From positions 442,972 to 506,971 of the forward strand of contig NZ_LMLW01000001.1 in the NCBI RefSeq assembly GCF_001422045.1: 64,000 nucleotides of DNA, read 5' to 3'. The notes under the pieces are model-generated. The model was not told the origin of the DNA and ran no database searches. It worked only from the letters and a program-made list of their open reading frames with translations. Positions 7,264-18,485 of the stretch are shown here, one piece after another. The DNA comes from Sphingomonas sp. Leaf242 (GTDB taxonomy: Bacteria; Pseudomonadota; Alphaproteobacteria; Sphingomonadales; Sphingomonadaceae). A program made the position numbers and the translations under genes. How positions within the stretch are numbered: position 1 is the first letter of the stretch; each line of letters begins with the position of its first letter.

Positions 7264-9499
7264 CACCGTCAGCGCGGACGACAGGCCGCTGATGGCACGC
7301 TGGTGCCGGACGATGTTCGTCGCGACGATCCTGACGGGGTCGTTCCTGCTGTTTCTCGTCCAGCCGATGGTGGCGCGGATGGCGTTGCCGCGGCTGGGTG
7401 GCGCGCCGGCGGTCTGGAACTCGGCGATGCTGGTGTACCAGGCGCTGCTGCTCGCGGGCTATGCGTATGCGCATTGGCTCGGCCGGGTGCGGCCGCGGGC
7501 GCAGGCGGCGATCCATATCGGCGTGCTGATCGTCGCGGCACTTTGGTTGCCGATCGGGCTGATCGCGATGGACCTGCCGGCGGATGCGTTGCCGGCCTTG
7601 TGGGTGCCGTGGCTGCTCGGGCTGTCGATCGGGCCGTTGTTCTTTGCAGTCTCTGCGCAGGCACCGTTGATCCAGCGCTGGTTCAGTGCGGCCAGCGGCG
7701 GTGGCGATCCGTATGCGCTGTATGCTGCGTCCAATCTCGGCAGTTTTGCGGGGCTGATCGCCTATCCGCTGTTGGTCGAGCCCTTGATGGCGATCCATGC
7801 GCAGAGCTTGTTGTGGAGCGCGGGCTATGTCTTGCTCGTCGTACTGGTGCTGGCTTGCTCCACGCGCCTGCCGAAGACCCTCGCGAGCGAACACGTCGTT
7901 GCCACCAGCGCGCCGCCGGGTGCCAAGCGGATCCTGCATTGGATCGCGTTGGCGCTCGTCCCATCGGGGCTGATGCTCGCGACGTCGACCTATATCTCGA
8001 CCGATATCGTCGCGATGCCGCTGCTCTGGGTCATTCCGCTCGGGCTGTATCTGCTGAGCTTCAGCGTCGCGTTCGCCAACGATCGCTGGCTGGCCGACCT
8101 GCTGACGCGGATCGCGCCGATCACGATTTTGCTGTTCGGCGGGGTCATCATGAGCGGTGGCTACACCGAGCGGCCCTTCTTCAGCGCCGGTATCGCGCTG
8201 GTGCTGCTGTTCATGATCTCGGTCGCGCTGCATACGGCGCTCTATCGCAAGCGGCCGGCCCCCGACCGGCTGACCGGCTTCTATCTGGCGATGTCGGCGG
8301 GCGGGGCACTCGGCGGCGTGTTTGCCGCGTTGGTGGCGCCGGTGGTGTTCGACTGGACCTACGAATATCCGCTGCTGATCCTCGCGGCGGGGGCGCTGGT
8401 GCCGCAGGTCTATCTGATCGCGCGATTGCGCAATTTGTGGATGGCGAGGGGAGGGACGAAATGGGTCGCGCTCGCTGCGATCGTTCTCGTCCTGCTGGCC
8501 GTCGCCGGTCTGCGTACCGGTAACCCCGACGGCCTGTTGGGCGACAGCCAGCAGGGTATCGCTTTCCTGATCGTCGCGACGATCGGCTTCGCGGCGATCG
8601 GTGCGCGATTGCCCTACATGATCGTGCTGGCGGGCTCGCTCGTCCTGTTCGGCGGCTATCGCTCGCTCGAGCTGTCGATCGAGCCCGGCGCGCGCGTCCG
8701 CAGCTATTTCGGCGTCTATACCGTGCGGGACGAGCCGGGGCCGGATGGCGGTACGCGCGAGCTCGATCACGGGACGACGGTCCACGGCATCCAGCTGCGC
8801 GGTTCGCCGGCGCGTGAGCGGACGCCGACCACCTATTACGCGGTCGGTTCGGGTGTGGGGCAGGCGATGCTCGCCGCACCCGCGCTATATGGTCCGACCG
8901 CGCGGATCGGTGTCGTCGGGCTCGGGACGGGGACGCTGTCGTGTTACGCAAGGCCCGGCCAGCGCTGGCGGTTCTACGAGATCGATCCGGCGGTGGTCGC
9001 CATCGCACGCGATACGGGCCAGTTCACCTATCTGTCGCGATGCCTGCCCAACCCCGATATCCGGATGGGCGATGCGCGGATTGCGCTGGCGCATGACGCG
9101 TCGAACAGCCTCGACCTGCTCGCGCTCGATGCGTTCTCGTCCGATTCGGTGCCGATGCATCTGATGACGCGCGAGGCGTTCGCGACCTATGGCCGGGTTC
9201 TGGCGCCGGGCGGTCTGTTGCTGGTGCATATCTCCAACCGCTTCATCGATCTCGAACCGGTGGTGGCCGCAGCGGCACGCGAGGGCGGCTGGACCGCGGT
9301 GATCCTGCGGTATCGTCCCTCAAGCGTACTCGTCGACCGTGCCTCGGCGTCGGACTGGGTGGCGTTGTCGCGTGATCCGCGCGCGATTGCGGCGTTACGC
9401 GCGAAGGACCCGGGTTGGGCCACGCCGACGCCGCGAAAAGGCTTTGCGGGGTGGACCGACGATTACTCGACGATCCTGCCGTTGTTGAAGGGGTTCTGA
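7256..9499 (+). CDS. Membrane-fused spermidine synthase homologue
   Basis: A 747-residue protein with an N-terminal block of about a dozen hydrophobic helices (residues 15-475), then a soluble SpeE-like methyltransferase-fold domain (about 490-745). The latter shows IGVVGLGTGTLSCYA (cofactor-binding glycine loop), WRFYEIDPAVVAIA and LLALDAFSSDSVPMHL, the aminopropyltransferase pattern. Fused membrane/spermidine-synthase proteins are common in proteobacteria, but whether they make polyamines is uncertain. The start overlaps hemB by 8 bp in another frame, so it is probably translated from the hemB message. Confidence 0.8.
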   Translation: MADTVSADDRPLMARWCRTMFVATILTGSFLLFLVQPMVARMALPRLGGAPAVWNSAMLVYQALLLAGYAYAHWLGRVRPRAQAAIHIGVLIVAALWLPIGLIAMDLPADALPALWVPWLLGLSIGPLFFAVSAQAPLIQRWFSAASGGGDPYALYAASNLGSFAGLIAYPLLVEPLMAIHAQSLLWSAGYVLLVVLVLACSTRLPKTLASEHVVATSAPPGAKRILHWIALALVPSGLMLATSTYISTDIVAMPLLWVIPLGLYLLSFSVAFANDRWLADLLTRIAPITILLFGGVIMSGGYTERPFFSAGIALVLLFMISVALHTALYRKRPAPDRLTGFYLAMSAGGALGGVFAALVAPVVFDWTYEYPLLILAAGALVPQVYLIARLRNLWMARGGTKWVALAAIVLVLLAVAGLRTGNPDGLLGDSQQGIAFLIVATIGFAAIGARLPYMIVLAGSLVLFGGYRSLELSIEPGARVRSYFGVYTVRDEPGPDGGTRELDHGTTVHGIQLRGSPARERTPTTYYAVGSGVGQAMLAAPALYGPTARIGVVGLGTGTLSCYARPGQRWRFYEIDPAVVAIARDTGQFTYLSRCLPNPDIRMGDARIALAHDASNSLDLLALDAFSSDSVPMHLMTREAFATYGRVLAPGGLLLVHISNRFIDLEPVVAAAAREGGWTAVILRYRPSSVLVDRASASDWVALSRDPRAIAALRAKDPGWATPTPRKGFAGWTDDYSTILPLLKGF

Positions 9500-9508
9500 G
9501 CTGTCGAT

Positions 9509-9528
9509 CCTCCCCTGCCGGGGGGAGG
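9509..9528. terminator. Hairpin between convergent genes
   Basis: CCTCCCC-TGCCG-GGGGAGG forms a 7-bp stem with a loop of about 5-6 nt, 10 nt past the stop at 9499 and 11 nt before the stop of the minus-strand lipoprotein gene. There is no T-run, so it is a possible bidirectional terminator or a single half of a family C repeat. Confidence 0.5.
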
Positions 9529-9538
9529 AAGGGCGCGT

Positions 9539-10048
9539 TTATGCCGAGGGCAGGCTCGCCTGGATGCGCGCGATCGTTGCGCCCTGCCGGTCGGCTTCGG
9601 CCTGCGCCTTGTTGCGGATCATCGCCAGCGCGGGATAATCGGGCTGCAACTTGGCCGCACGGTCGGTGGCACGCGATTCCATGTCGGTGACCAGCGACGA
9701 ACTCTGCGCGCGCCAGTCGTCGAGCCCGGCGAGGGCGGTCTGCGCCGCGATCCACGGCTCGCTGCCGACCGCCGCACCGCGCGCGGTCCGCGCCAGCGTC
9801 TCGGCCTTCGCTGCATCGCGCGCGAACCCGGTGGCGATCGCGTCGAGCTTGCCAGACAGCGTCGCGATCTCCGCGTCGAGCGCCGGATCGGGGGCCGCGA
9901 CCGCCGCTTTCACCGTGGGTTCGGCAAAGCCGAGCTTCTCGATCGGCCGGGCGCCGAGCGACGGGTAGCTGGTCCTGTCATGGCTGCACGCACCCGTTGC
10001 GAGGACGAGCGCGAGCGATACGTGACGGAGCGAAGCGGCGTGTTTCAT
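9539..10048 (-). CDS. Small predicted lipoprotein of unknown function
   Basis: A 169-residue protein. MKHAASLRHVSLALVLATGAC ends in a lipobox-like TGA-C (Cys21), so it is probably lipid-anchored. The rest is Ala-rich and helical with regularly spaced hydrophobics and charged residues (ALDAEIATLSGKLDAIATGF and a later helix ATDRAAKLQPDYPALAMIRNK), suggesting a helical bundle or coiled coil. I recognise no named family. The ATG at 10048 was chosen as it starts the signal; an upstream ATG would add 20 unlikely residues. It is divergent from the tRNA-Arg pair. Confidence 0.6.
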   Translation of the reverse strand: MKHAASLRHVSLALVLATGACSHDRTSYPSLGARPIEKLGFAEPTVKAAVAAPDPALDAEIATLSGKLDAIATGFARDAAKAETLARTARGAAVGSEPWIAAQTALAGLDDWRAQSSSLVTDMESRATDRAAKLQPDYPALAMIRNKAQAEADRQGATIARIQASLPSA

Positions 10049-10102
10049 GTCCGCCGCTCTATGCTGCGAAAGCTTTGCGCACAACTTTCTCGCGGCAAAC
10101 CC

Positions 10103-10130
10103 TTGCACCGCCGAAAATGCCTGCTATCAG
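10103..10130 (+). promoter_or_regulatory. Candidate sigma-70 type promoter of the tRNA-Arg pair
   Basis: TTGCAC (10103-10108) and TATCAG (10125-10130) are separated by 16 nt. Transcription would start about 7 nt later, a few bases before the first tRNA at 10143. Spacing and position fit a housekeeping promoter; there is no second clear promoter before the second tRNA, so both are likely one transcript. Confidence 0.5.
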
Positions 10131-10142
10131 CGCCCCTCCAGT

Positions 10143-10219
10143 GCACCCATAGCTCAGCTGGATAGAGCATCAGACTACGAATCTGAGGGTCGGGCGTTCG
10201 AATCGCTCTGGGTGCACCA
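10143..10219 (+). tRNA. tRNA-Arg(ACG), first copy
   Basis: 77 nt with a full cloverleaf: acceptor GCACCCA/TGGGTGC, D-arm AGCTCAGCTGGATAGAGC, anticodon stem TCAGA/TCTGA around the loop CTACGAA (anticodon ACG), T-arm with GTTCGAATC, discriminator A and encoded CCA. ACG is edited to ICG by TadA and reads CGU, CGC and CGA. Confidence 0.97.
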
Positions 10220-10269
10220 GGATTTTCCGCTTCATAGCGGGCTTGCCGAACCGGACACGGGACGGCGAT

Positions 10270-10346
10270 GCACCCATAGCTCAGCTGGATAGAGCATCAG
10301 ACTACGAATCTGAGGGTCGGGCGTTCGAATCGCTCTGGGTGCACCA
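10270..10346 (+). tRNA. tRNA-Arg(ACG), second identical copy
   Basis: Identical over 77 nt to the copy at 10143-10219, including CCA. The 50-nt spacer and the sequence after the second copy share the stretch ATTTTCC...ATAGCGG, so the duplication included some 3' flank and is fairly young or is kept alike by gene conversion. Confidence 0.97.
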
Positions 10347-10503
10347 TTTTCCTTATAGCGGCGGGTCGCGCGAGAGCCGTTTCTACAGCATCGATGCGGT
10401 ATCCGGACGCGGTCCGTGGTACCACCACCGATCCCGGGCCGCCGCAATGCGACTTTGGCCAAGCCGCGGCGTTGAGATGCCGGACCATATTCAGGAGATC
10501 ACG

Positions 10504-11460
10504 ATGCGGCGTACGGGCAAGGGATTGATCGGGGGGGCGCTGCTGGCCGCGGTGTCGGGGCTGGGGCTGTCACTCTATTCGAGCCGGCTCGCGCGCCATG
10601 CCGAAGACCTGGTGCCGCCCGACGGACGCTTTCTCGACGTCGACGGGGCCCGACTTCATTACATCGACGTCGGGTCTCAGACCGGGCCGACGATCGTCAT
10701 GATCCACGGCCTCGGCGGACAATTGCGCAACTTCAGCTATGCGCTCGTCGATCTGCTGAAGGACGAATACCGCGTCATCGTCGTCGATCGGCCTGGCTCG
10801 GGCTATTCGGTCGCGACCGGGAACACCACGCCGGGGATCATCGCGCAGGGTGCGATCATCGCCGACTTCATCCAGAAGCTCGGGCTCGATCGGCCGTTGT
10901 TCGTCGGCCATTCGCTGGGCGGCGCGATCGGGCTGGCGGTCGGGCTCGACCATCCGCACCTCGTCCGCGCGCTGGCGTTGATCGCGCCACTGACGCAACC
11001 GCTGGAACAGGTGCCCGAGAGTTTTCGCGGACTCGCGCGGATTCCTGCCGGCGCGCGGCTCGCCTTCGCGCAGGTGCTCGGTACGCCGCTCAGCCGGCTG
11101 ACGGCGACCAGGACGCTGCAGGGCGTGTTTGCACCCGAGGCGGTGCCCGAGGACTTCGTGACCCGCGGCGGCGGTGCGCTCGCGGCGCGACCGGTCGCGA
11201 TCGCCGCGGCGGCGGCCGATCTGGCAGGGGCGAATGACGACGTGACGGCGATGGCGGCGCGCTATGGCGAAATCCAGCTTCCGACGCGCATCCTGTACGG
11301 GCGGCAGGACGCGATCCTCGACCCGGCGTGGAATGGTCACCGGACCGCGGCGGTTATTCCGGGGGCGAAGATCGACACGATCGAGGGCGGGCACATGATC
11401 CCGATTACTGCGCCGGAGGCGTGTGCACGGTTCGTGCGGGCTGCGTTTGCGGCTGGGTGA
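10504..11460 (+). CDS. Alpha/beta hydrolase with N-terminal membrane anchor
   Basis: A 318-residue alpha/beta-hydrolase-fold protein. The oxyanion region is MIHGLGGQLRNF, the nucleophile elbow is GHSLGG (Ser in the middle), the acid is in YGRQDAILDP and the catalytic His is in EGGHMIP. The hydrophobic start (GLIGGALLAAVSGLGLSLY) looks like an anchor or uncleaved signal. The substrate is unknown; relatives include epoxide hydrolases, haloperoxidases and esterases. AGGAG sits 8 nt before ATG 10504. It follows the tRNA-Arg pair by 157 bp and converges with the DUF952 gene. Confidence 0.8.
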   Translation: MRRTGKGLIGGALLAAVSGLGLSLYSSRLARHAEDLVPPDGRFLDVDGARLHYIDVGSQTGPTIVMIHGLGGQLRNFSYALVDLLKDEYRVIVVDRPGSGYSVATGNTTPGIIAQGAIIADFIQKLGLDRPLFVGHSLGGAIGLAVGLDHPHLVRALALIAPLTQPLEQVPESFRGLARIPAGARLAFAQVLGTPLSRLTATRTLQGVFAPEAVPEDFVTRGGGALAARPVAIAAAAADLAGANDDVTAMAARYGEIQLPTRILYGRQDAILDPAWNGHRTAAVIPGAKIDTIEGGHMIPITAPEACARFVRAAFAAG

Positions 11461-11496
11461 ATTTGTGCCTGGGGTCAGCGTACTCGAGTGAACTAT

Positions 11497-11600
11497 CCAC
11501 CCCGGCGTAGGCCGGGGTCCAGTTGGAAAGGTCGATGTAACTGAGGACGGCGCTCCGTTAGCGACGTTCCCCAACTGGGCCCCGGCCTTCGCCGGGGTGG
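11497..11600. repeat. REP/BIME-like unit, family A copy 2 (inverted)
   Basis: CCACCCCGGC...GCCGGGGTCCAGTTGG and the mirrored end flank a centre that matches copy 1 only when read on the other strand (GGAACGTCGCTAACG against GGGACGTTGCTAACG; CAGTTAC and CCTTTCCAA also agree). So the whole unit of about 104 bp is mobile or copied as one piece, not only its palindromic ends. Confidence 0.85.
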
Positions 11601-11652
11601 TTGCAGCATGGTCGGCACCGACACACAGCCAATTGAGCGGCAACCCCCGCTC

Positions 11653-11711
11653 CTTGTTCTCCCGCGAAGGCGGGAGTCCAGTCTGGGCTCCCGCCTTCGC
11701 GGGAGAACAAG
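11653..11711. repeat. REP-like palindrome, family D
   Basis: A nearly perfect 59-bp palindrome: CTTGTTCTCCCGC at one end and GCGGGAGAACAAG at the other, with a short centre CCAGTCTGG. It lies 13 bp past the stop of the DUF952 gene and may act as its terminator. A decayed relative is at 5207-5264. Confidence 0.85.
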
Positions 11712-11724
11712 CTTTAGGTAAGGT

Positions 11725-12071
11725 TTAGCCCGCGACGGGGAGCTTCACCTTGCCCTTGTCGTCTCGCTCCAGAGGCCCGTAGGACAGTACGACCTCCAGC
11801 AGCAGCGGGCCGCCATGGATGTGCGGGAACAGTTGCCCGCCACGCGACTCTTCCCACTTCACGTCGTCACCCAGCGCTTCGAGATCGATCGCCGCCACGT
11901 GCAGGTCCGACTGCCCGGCGAAGTGCTTGTCGACCGTCTCCGTCAACTGCTCGGCGGTCGACAGGTGGATATAGCCATCGGCCACATCCACCGGCGCGCC
12001 CGCGAAGCTGCCGCTTTCCAGTGTGGCCAACTGTTCGCCGGTCAAGACCTTGTACGCGATCGGATCGCGGA

Positions 12072-12075
<4 letters not shown>
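11725..12075 (-). CDS. DUF952 family protein
   Basis: A 116-residue cytoplasmic protein of the DUF952 family, fold related to glutathione-S-transferase-like or ADP-ribosyl-type small proteins, no known activity. The family hallmarks AYKVLTGEQ, DGYIHLSTAEQL and ESRGGQLFPHIHGGPL are visible. Its ATG overlaps the gyrA stop by 4 bp, so it is translated from the gyrA message. No link to gyrase is known to me. Confidence 0.82.
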
Positions 12076-14837
<2,762 letters not shown>

Positions 14838-14958
14838 ATCTGAACGCTTTCGGCTTGTTGCGGTATGATGACATACCTTAGCCGAGGGGGGGGCACCTTA
14901 CTACCCCCGCGCACGCGTACGCACGCGAGGGAGCAAGGTTTCATCGTTAATTTCGGGC

Positions 14959-15243
14959 TTATTTGCAGGCGGTCTTGGTCTTGTTGCCGGCGAGCGAGCA
15001 ATCGTACGTCACGGTCTTGCCGTTCGCGAGCTTGGCGCTGACCATGCGGCCCTTCTTGACCGTGGTGGTGCGCTTGGCGACCTTGGTGTTGCCCGTGGGC
15101 GTGGTGGTCTTGGTCGTCGTGGTGTGCGTCGCGACGGTCTTCGGCTGGACGGTCTTGGTCTGAGCCTGAGTGGCGGCAACCGCTGCGCCGCCGGAGAGCA
15201 GCGCGCTACCGGCGAGGATCGCGAGGGGGAGGGACTTCTTCAT
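14959..15243 (-). CDS. Small secreted Thr/Lys-rich protein
   Basis: A 94-residue protein with a clear signal peptide (MKKSLPLAILAGSALLSGGA, cleavage near AVAA-TQ). The mature part has a low-complexity Thr/Lys/Val section followed by a small domain VSAKLANGKTVTYDCSL ending ...TKTACK; the two cysteines could form a disulfide. GAGAGGA precedes the ATG at 15243. Unrecognised function; the basic character would suit binding to cell wall or nucleic acid, which is a guess. It lies between gyrA and the SDR gene on the same strand. Confidence 0.65.
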   Translation of the reverse strand: MKKSLPLAILAGSALLSGGAAVAATQAQTKTVQPKTVATHTTTTKTTTPTGNTKVAKRTTTVKKGRMVSAKLANGKTVTYDCSLAGNKTKTACK

Positions 15244-15364
15244 GCGGGTATCCTCTCGTTTCGGCCTTGATGGACGATGTGGAGAGACTGCGCCGGAGGA
15301 CCTGAACGGAAAATGGCAGAAGGGTGAAATCTGCGTCATGCATTGTGCATTAGTTTTTCCAACA

Positions 15365-15463
15365 CCCTGTCATTCCCGCGGAGGTGGGAACCCATACTGG
15401 CGAACCTTGCGACTTTATCGCTGCCGTCTGAGCATATGGATCCCCGCCTGCGCGGGGATGACG
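15365..15463. repeat. Paired-palindrome repeat, family E
   Basis: CCTGTCATTCCCGC...GGGAACCCATA at the left and ATATGGATCCCCGC...GGGGATGACGG at the right: two imperfect hairpins facing each other across about 45 nt, the CGTCATTCCCGCG type common in sphingomonads. It occupies the gap between the SDR stop and the start of the small secreted protein; unlike most repeats here it is between co-directional genes. Confidence 0.75.
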
Positions 15464-15496
15464 GGGTGTAGGATAGGGGAGTAGGTTTTGGCGGCG

Positions 15497-16183
15497 TTAG
15501 GGCGTAACCTCGGCGCCGTCCCAGGCGAACAACTTGCCGCTGTCCGGTGCGCGCAGGCCGTCGATGACGTCGAGCAACTGCACCGCCGCCCGGTCGGCCT
15601 TGAACAGGTTGCCGGGGGTGACGTTGCCCTGGAACGGGCGGGACAAACCGGTGTCGACCGTGCCGGGATGCAGGCCGACGACGATCCCGCTCGAGTTCCG
15701 GCGCTTGTCCTCGATCGAGATCGTCTTCACCAACTGGTTCAGCGCCGCCTTCGACGCACGATACCCGTACCAACCACCGAGCTTGTTATCGCCGATGCTA
15801 CCCACGCGAGCAGACAGAACCGCGAACACGATCCGCCCCACCTTCGGCATCGTCGGCAGGAAGTGCTTCGCCACCAGCGCCGGCCCGATCGCATTGACCG
15901 CGAAGTTGCGCGCCATCCACACCGGATCGAGCTCGCGCATCGCCTTTTCCGGGCCCTTGTCGCCGTCGTGCAGCAACCCCGTCGCGACGATCACCAGCGT
16001 CGGCGAGCTGATCCGCAAAGCCGCCGCCGCAATGCTCGCCTCGTCCTCCAGATCCAGATGCCGATCGCCACTCTCCGACCGCGCGAACCCATGGACCTTG
16101 TCGAAAGCCCCCTCGTCGATCAGCGCCTCTTCCAGCGCCTTGCCGATCCCGCCCGACACACCGATGACGACCGCGCTGCTCAC
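15497..16183 (-). CDS. SDR-family oxidoreductase (CsgA-like)
   Basis: A 228-residue short-chain dehydrogenase. The cofactor loop is GVSGGIGKAL (residues 8-17) and the catalytic Tyr/Lys are in YGYRASKAALN. No acidic residue obviously enforcing NAD specificity can be called. The start is GTG at 16183, overlapping the yaaA stop by 4 bp (GTGA), so translation is coupled. Substrate unknown; proteins of this shape are often called C-factor or cell-cell signalling proteins by homology only. Confidence 0.82.
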   Translation of the reverse strand: MSSAVVIGVSGGIGKALEEALIDEGAFDKVHGFARSESGDRHLDLEDEASIAAAALRISSPTLVIVATGLLHDGDKGPEKAMRELDPVWMARNFAVNAIGPALVAKHFLPTMPKVGRIVFAVLSARVGSIGDNKLGGWYGYRASKAALNQLVKTISIEDKRRNSSGIVVGLHPGTVDTGLSRPFQGNVTPGNLFKADRAAVQLLDVIDGLRAPDSGKLFAWDGAEVTP

Positions 16184-16929
16184 TTGCGCACGAACCGGAA
16201 CTGCGCGTCGCTGCTGCCCGCCGCGTCATACGCATAGCCGTCGCTGTCGAACCCCTTGATCCCTTCGATGTCGTCGACCCGGTGCTCGACCAGCCAGCGC
16301 GCGACCATCCCACGAGCCTTCTTCGCATGGAAGCTGACGAACTTCTGCGCCTCGCCTTCGCGGAAATCGATCGCGACGACGCGGATCGAATTTGGCAGCT
16401 TGCCGTCCGCCGCCGCCCAATATTCCTGGCTCGCGAGGTTGAGGATTGTCCCCGATCCCTCCGCCTCGACATCGTCCGCGAGCAGCTTGGCGATCCGGTC
16501 CCCCCACCAGTCGGTCAGCTTCGTCTTCCGCGGCGCCCAGCGCGTGCCCATCTCCAGCCGGTAGGGCCGCATCAGGTCGAGCGGTCGCAGCAACCCGTAC
16601 AGCCCCGACAGCATCCGCACGTGATCCTGCGCGTAATCCACCGCCGCCTCGTCGAGCGTTTTCGCCTCCAGCCCGGTATAGACGTCACCCGCGAACGCGA
16701 ACATCGCCGGCCGCTCGGGCAGCGTGTCGAAATCGCGGAACCGATCCGCGTTCAGCTTCGCCAGCGCCGGCGAGATATGCATCAGCTCGGACAGCTTCTT
16801 TTGCGTCAGGTGCGCCGCTGCATGCGCGAGCGTTTTCGCCTCTTCGCTGAACCGCGGCGCGGTCGGGTCGAGCTGGGGTAGCGCGCTCTCGTAATCGAGC
16901 GTCTTGGCGGGCGAAAGGACAGCGATCAT
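16180..16929 (-). CDS. yaaA: Peroxide stress protein YaaA
   Basis: A 249-residue protein of the YaaA/UPF0246 family. The start IAVLSPAKTLDY, the LYGLLRPLDLMRPYRLEMGT block and the C-terminal SFHAKKARGMVARWL are diagnostic. In E. coli YaaA lowers free iron and protects DNA during hydrogen peroxide stress, probably by binding DNA. Length is normal. It is first of a two-gene unit with the SDR and diverges from the secreted TPR-like gene. Confidence 0.92.
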   Translation of the reverse strand: MIAVLSPAKTLDYESALPQLDPTAPRFSEEAKTLAHAAAHLTQKKLSELMHISPALAKLNADRFRDFDTLPERPAMFAFAGDVYTGLEAKTLDEAAVDYAQDHVRMLSGLYGLLRPLDLMRPYRLEMGTRWAPRKTKLTDWWGDRIAKLLADDVEAEGSGTILNLASQEYWAAADGKLPNSIRVVAIDFREGEAQKFVSFHAKKARGMVARWLVEHRVDDIEGIKGFDSDGYAYDAAGSSDAQFRFVRK

Positions 16930-17093
16930 GCCCGCGATCTAGCGACCGCAATGGGTGCGTTCAATCGACGTTCACGCGCAAAAACGCTTTGATGGGATCC
17001 AAGCCGCTTGCTTGAACGTATCCACGACGGACCATATAGCGTCGCCGCGCGCCACGAAGGTATTCGAGGTCGGCGCAGAGGGAGAGTTTCCGC

Positions 17094-18386
17094 ATGAAGA
17101 CCATTTCGAAGCTTGCACTGATTGCGGCGTTCGCCACCGGCACGAGCGGCCTCGCGCTGTCGACGCCTGCGTTCGCCAAGGACAAGAAGGCCGACGCGGC
17201 GCCAGCGATGAAGCTGAGCCCCGAAGTCCAGAAGCCCGGCGTGGCCGCGCAGACCGCGCTGGCCGCCAAGGATTTCGCCGGTGCGCAGACCGCGATCGAC
17301 CAGATCGATGCCGCCGCCAAGACCGATTACGAGAAGTATATCGGTGCTGCGCTGCGCTACCAGCTCGAGAACGACAAGATCGTCGCGACGCAGACCGCCA
17401 ACCCGAACGCGCCGGTCAACGAGACCACGCTCGCCAAGCCGCTCGATGCGCTGATCGCCAATGCGGCCACCCCGGCGGCGGATCGCGGCAAATATGCGTA
17501 TCGTCGCGGTGCGCTCGCATTCAACGGCAAGCAGTATCCGATCGCGCTCCAGTATTTCGCGAAGGCCAAGGAACTCGGCTATACCAACCCGGACCTCGGG
17601 CTGCAGATCGTCAAGGCGAAGATGGAAAGCGGCGACGTGACCGGCGCGACCGCCGATCTCGACGCTGCCATCACGCAGATGACCGCGTCGGGCCAGAAGG
17701 CCCCCGAGGATTATTATCGGTACGCGATCGCCAAGTCGTACGCCGCCAAGCGTAACGCCGATACGATGGCATGGCTGAAGAAGTGGGTCACCGCCTATCC
17801 GTCGGCCAAGAACTGGCGCGACACGCTGATCCTCGCGGGGATCCAGCAGAACGCGCTGATCACGCTGGACGAAGCGCAGAAGGTCGACATCTTCCGCCTG
17901 ATGCGGGCGACCAACTCGCTCGCCGACCAGACGGACTATCTGCAATATGCGGACAGCGTGAACCGTCGCGGCCTGCCGAGCGAAGCGCAGGCGGTGATCA
18001 AGGAAGGCATGGCGCAGGGCAAGATCCCCGCCGGTAATGCGATGTCGAAGGGCCTGCTGGCCGACGCGACCAAGAACATCGCTGCCGATGGTCCGCTCGC
18101 TGGCCTCGAAAAGCGCGCGACGACCGCAGCCAACGGCAAGCTCGCCGCGGGTACGGCCGATGCGTATCTCGGGCAGAACAACTACGCCAAGTCTGCCGAG
18201 CTTTATAAGCTGGCGTTGACCAAGGGTGGTGTCGACGCCGACGACGTGAACCTGCATCTCGGCATCGCGCTCGCGAAGTCGGGCGACAAGGCCGGCGCTG
18301 CGGCTGCGTTCGCCGCGGTCAAGGCCTCGCCGAAGGCCGACGTCGCAGGCCTGTGGACGACCTGGCTGGCGGCTCCTGCCGCATAA
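17094..18386 (+). CDS. Secreted TPR-like repeat protein
   Basis: A 430-residue protein with a signal peptide (MKTISKLALIAAFATGTSG...TPAFA-KD). The rest is Ala/Lys-rich helical hairpins: AAQTALAAKDFAGAQTAIDQI, RRGALAFNGKQYPIALQYFAKAKELGY and near the end AYLGQNNYAKSAELYKLAL, typical of tetratricopeptide repeats. It probably acts in the periplasm as a scaffold; no enzyme motif is seen. GAGGGAGAG lies upstream of ATG 17094. Monocistronic, convergent with the Lrp regulator. Confidence 0.75.
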   Translation: MKTISKLALIAAFATGTSGLALSTPAFAKDKKADAAPAMKLSPEVQKPGVAAQTALAAKDFAGAQTAIDQIDAAAKTDYEKYIGAALRYQLENDKIVATQTANPNAPVNETTLAKPLDALIANAATPAADRGKYAYRRGALAFNGKQYPIALQYFAKAKELGYTNPDLGLQIVKAKMESGDVTGATADLDAAITQMTASGQKAPEDYYRYAIAKSYAAKRNADTMAWLKKWVTAYPSAKNWRDTLILAGIQQNALITLDEAQKVDIFRLMRATNSLADQTDYLQYADSVNRRGLPSEAQAVIKEGMAQGKIPAGNAMSKGLLADATKNIAADGPLAGLEKRATTAANGKLAAGTADAYLGQNNYAKSAELYKLALTKGGVDADDVNLHLGIALAKSGDKAGAAAAFAAVKASPKADVAGLWTTWLAAPAA

Positions 18387-18485
18387 GTCGATCCGATTGG
18401 GTCTGGGGAAGCGGGGTGGCAGCGATGCCGCCCCGTTTTCGTTTCAGGTGACGCGACCGGCTTTGGGCAGCGCGTCGAGGGCCGG

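Noticed and set aside
7193..8785. 530-codon minus-strand open frame
   Set aside because: Antisense of the fused spermidine synthase; low-complexity Arg/Gln/Asp translation.
10232..10488. Minus-strand ORFs across the tRNA-Arg copies (peptides such as RTPDPQIRSLMLYPAELW)
   Set aside because: These are antisense translations of tRNA genes, a well-known source of false proteins in databases.
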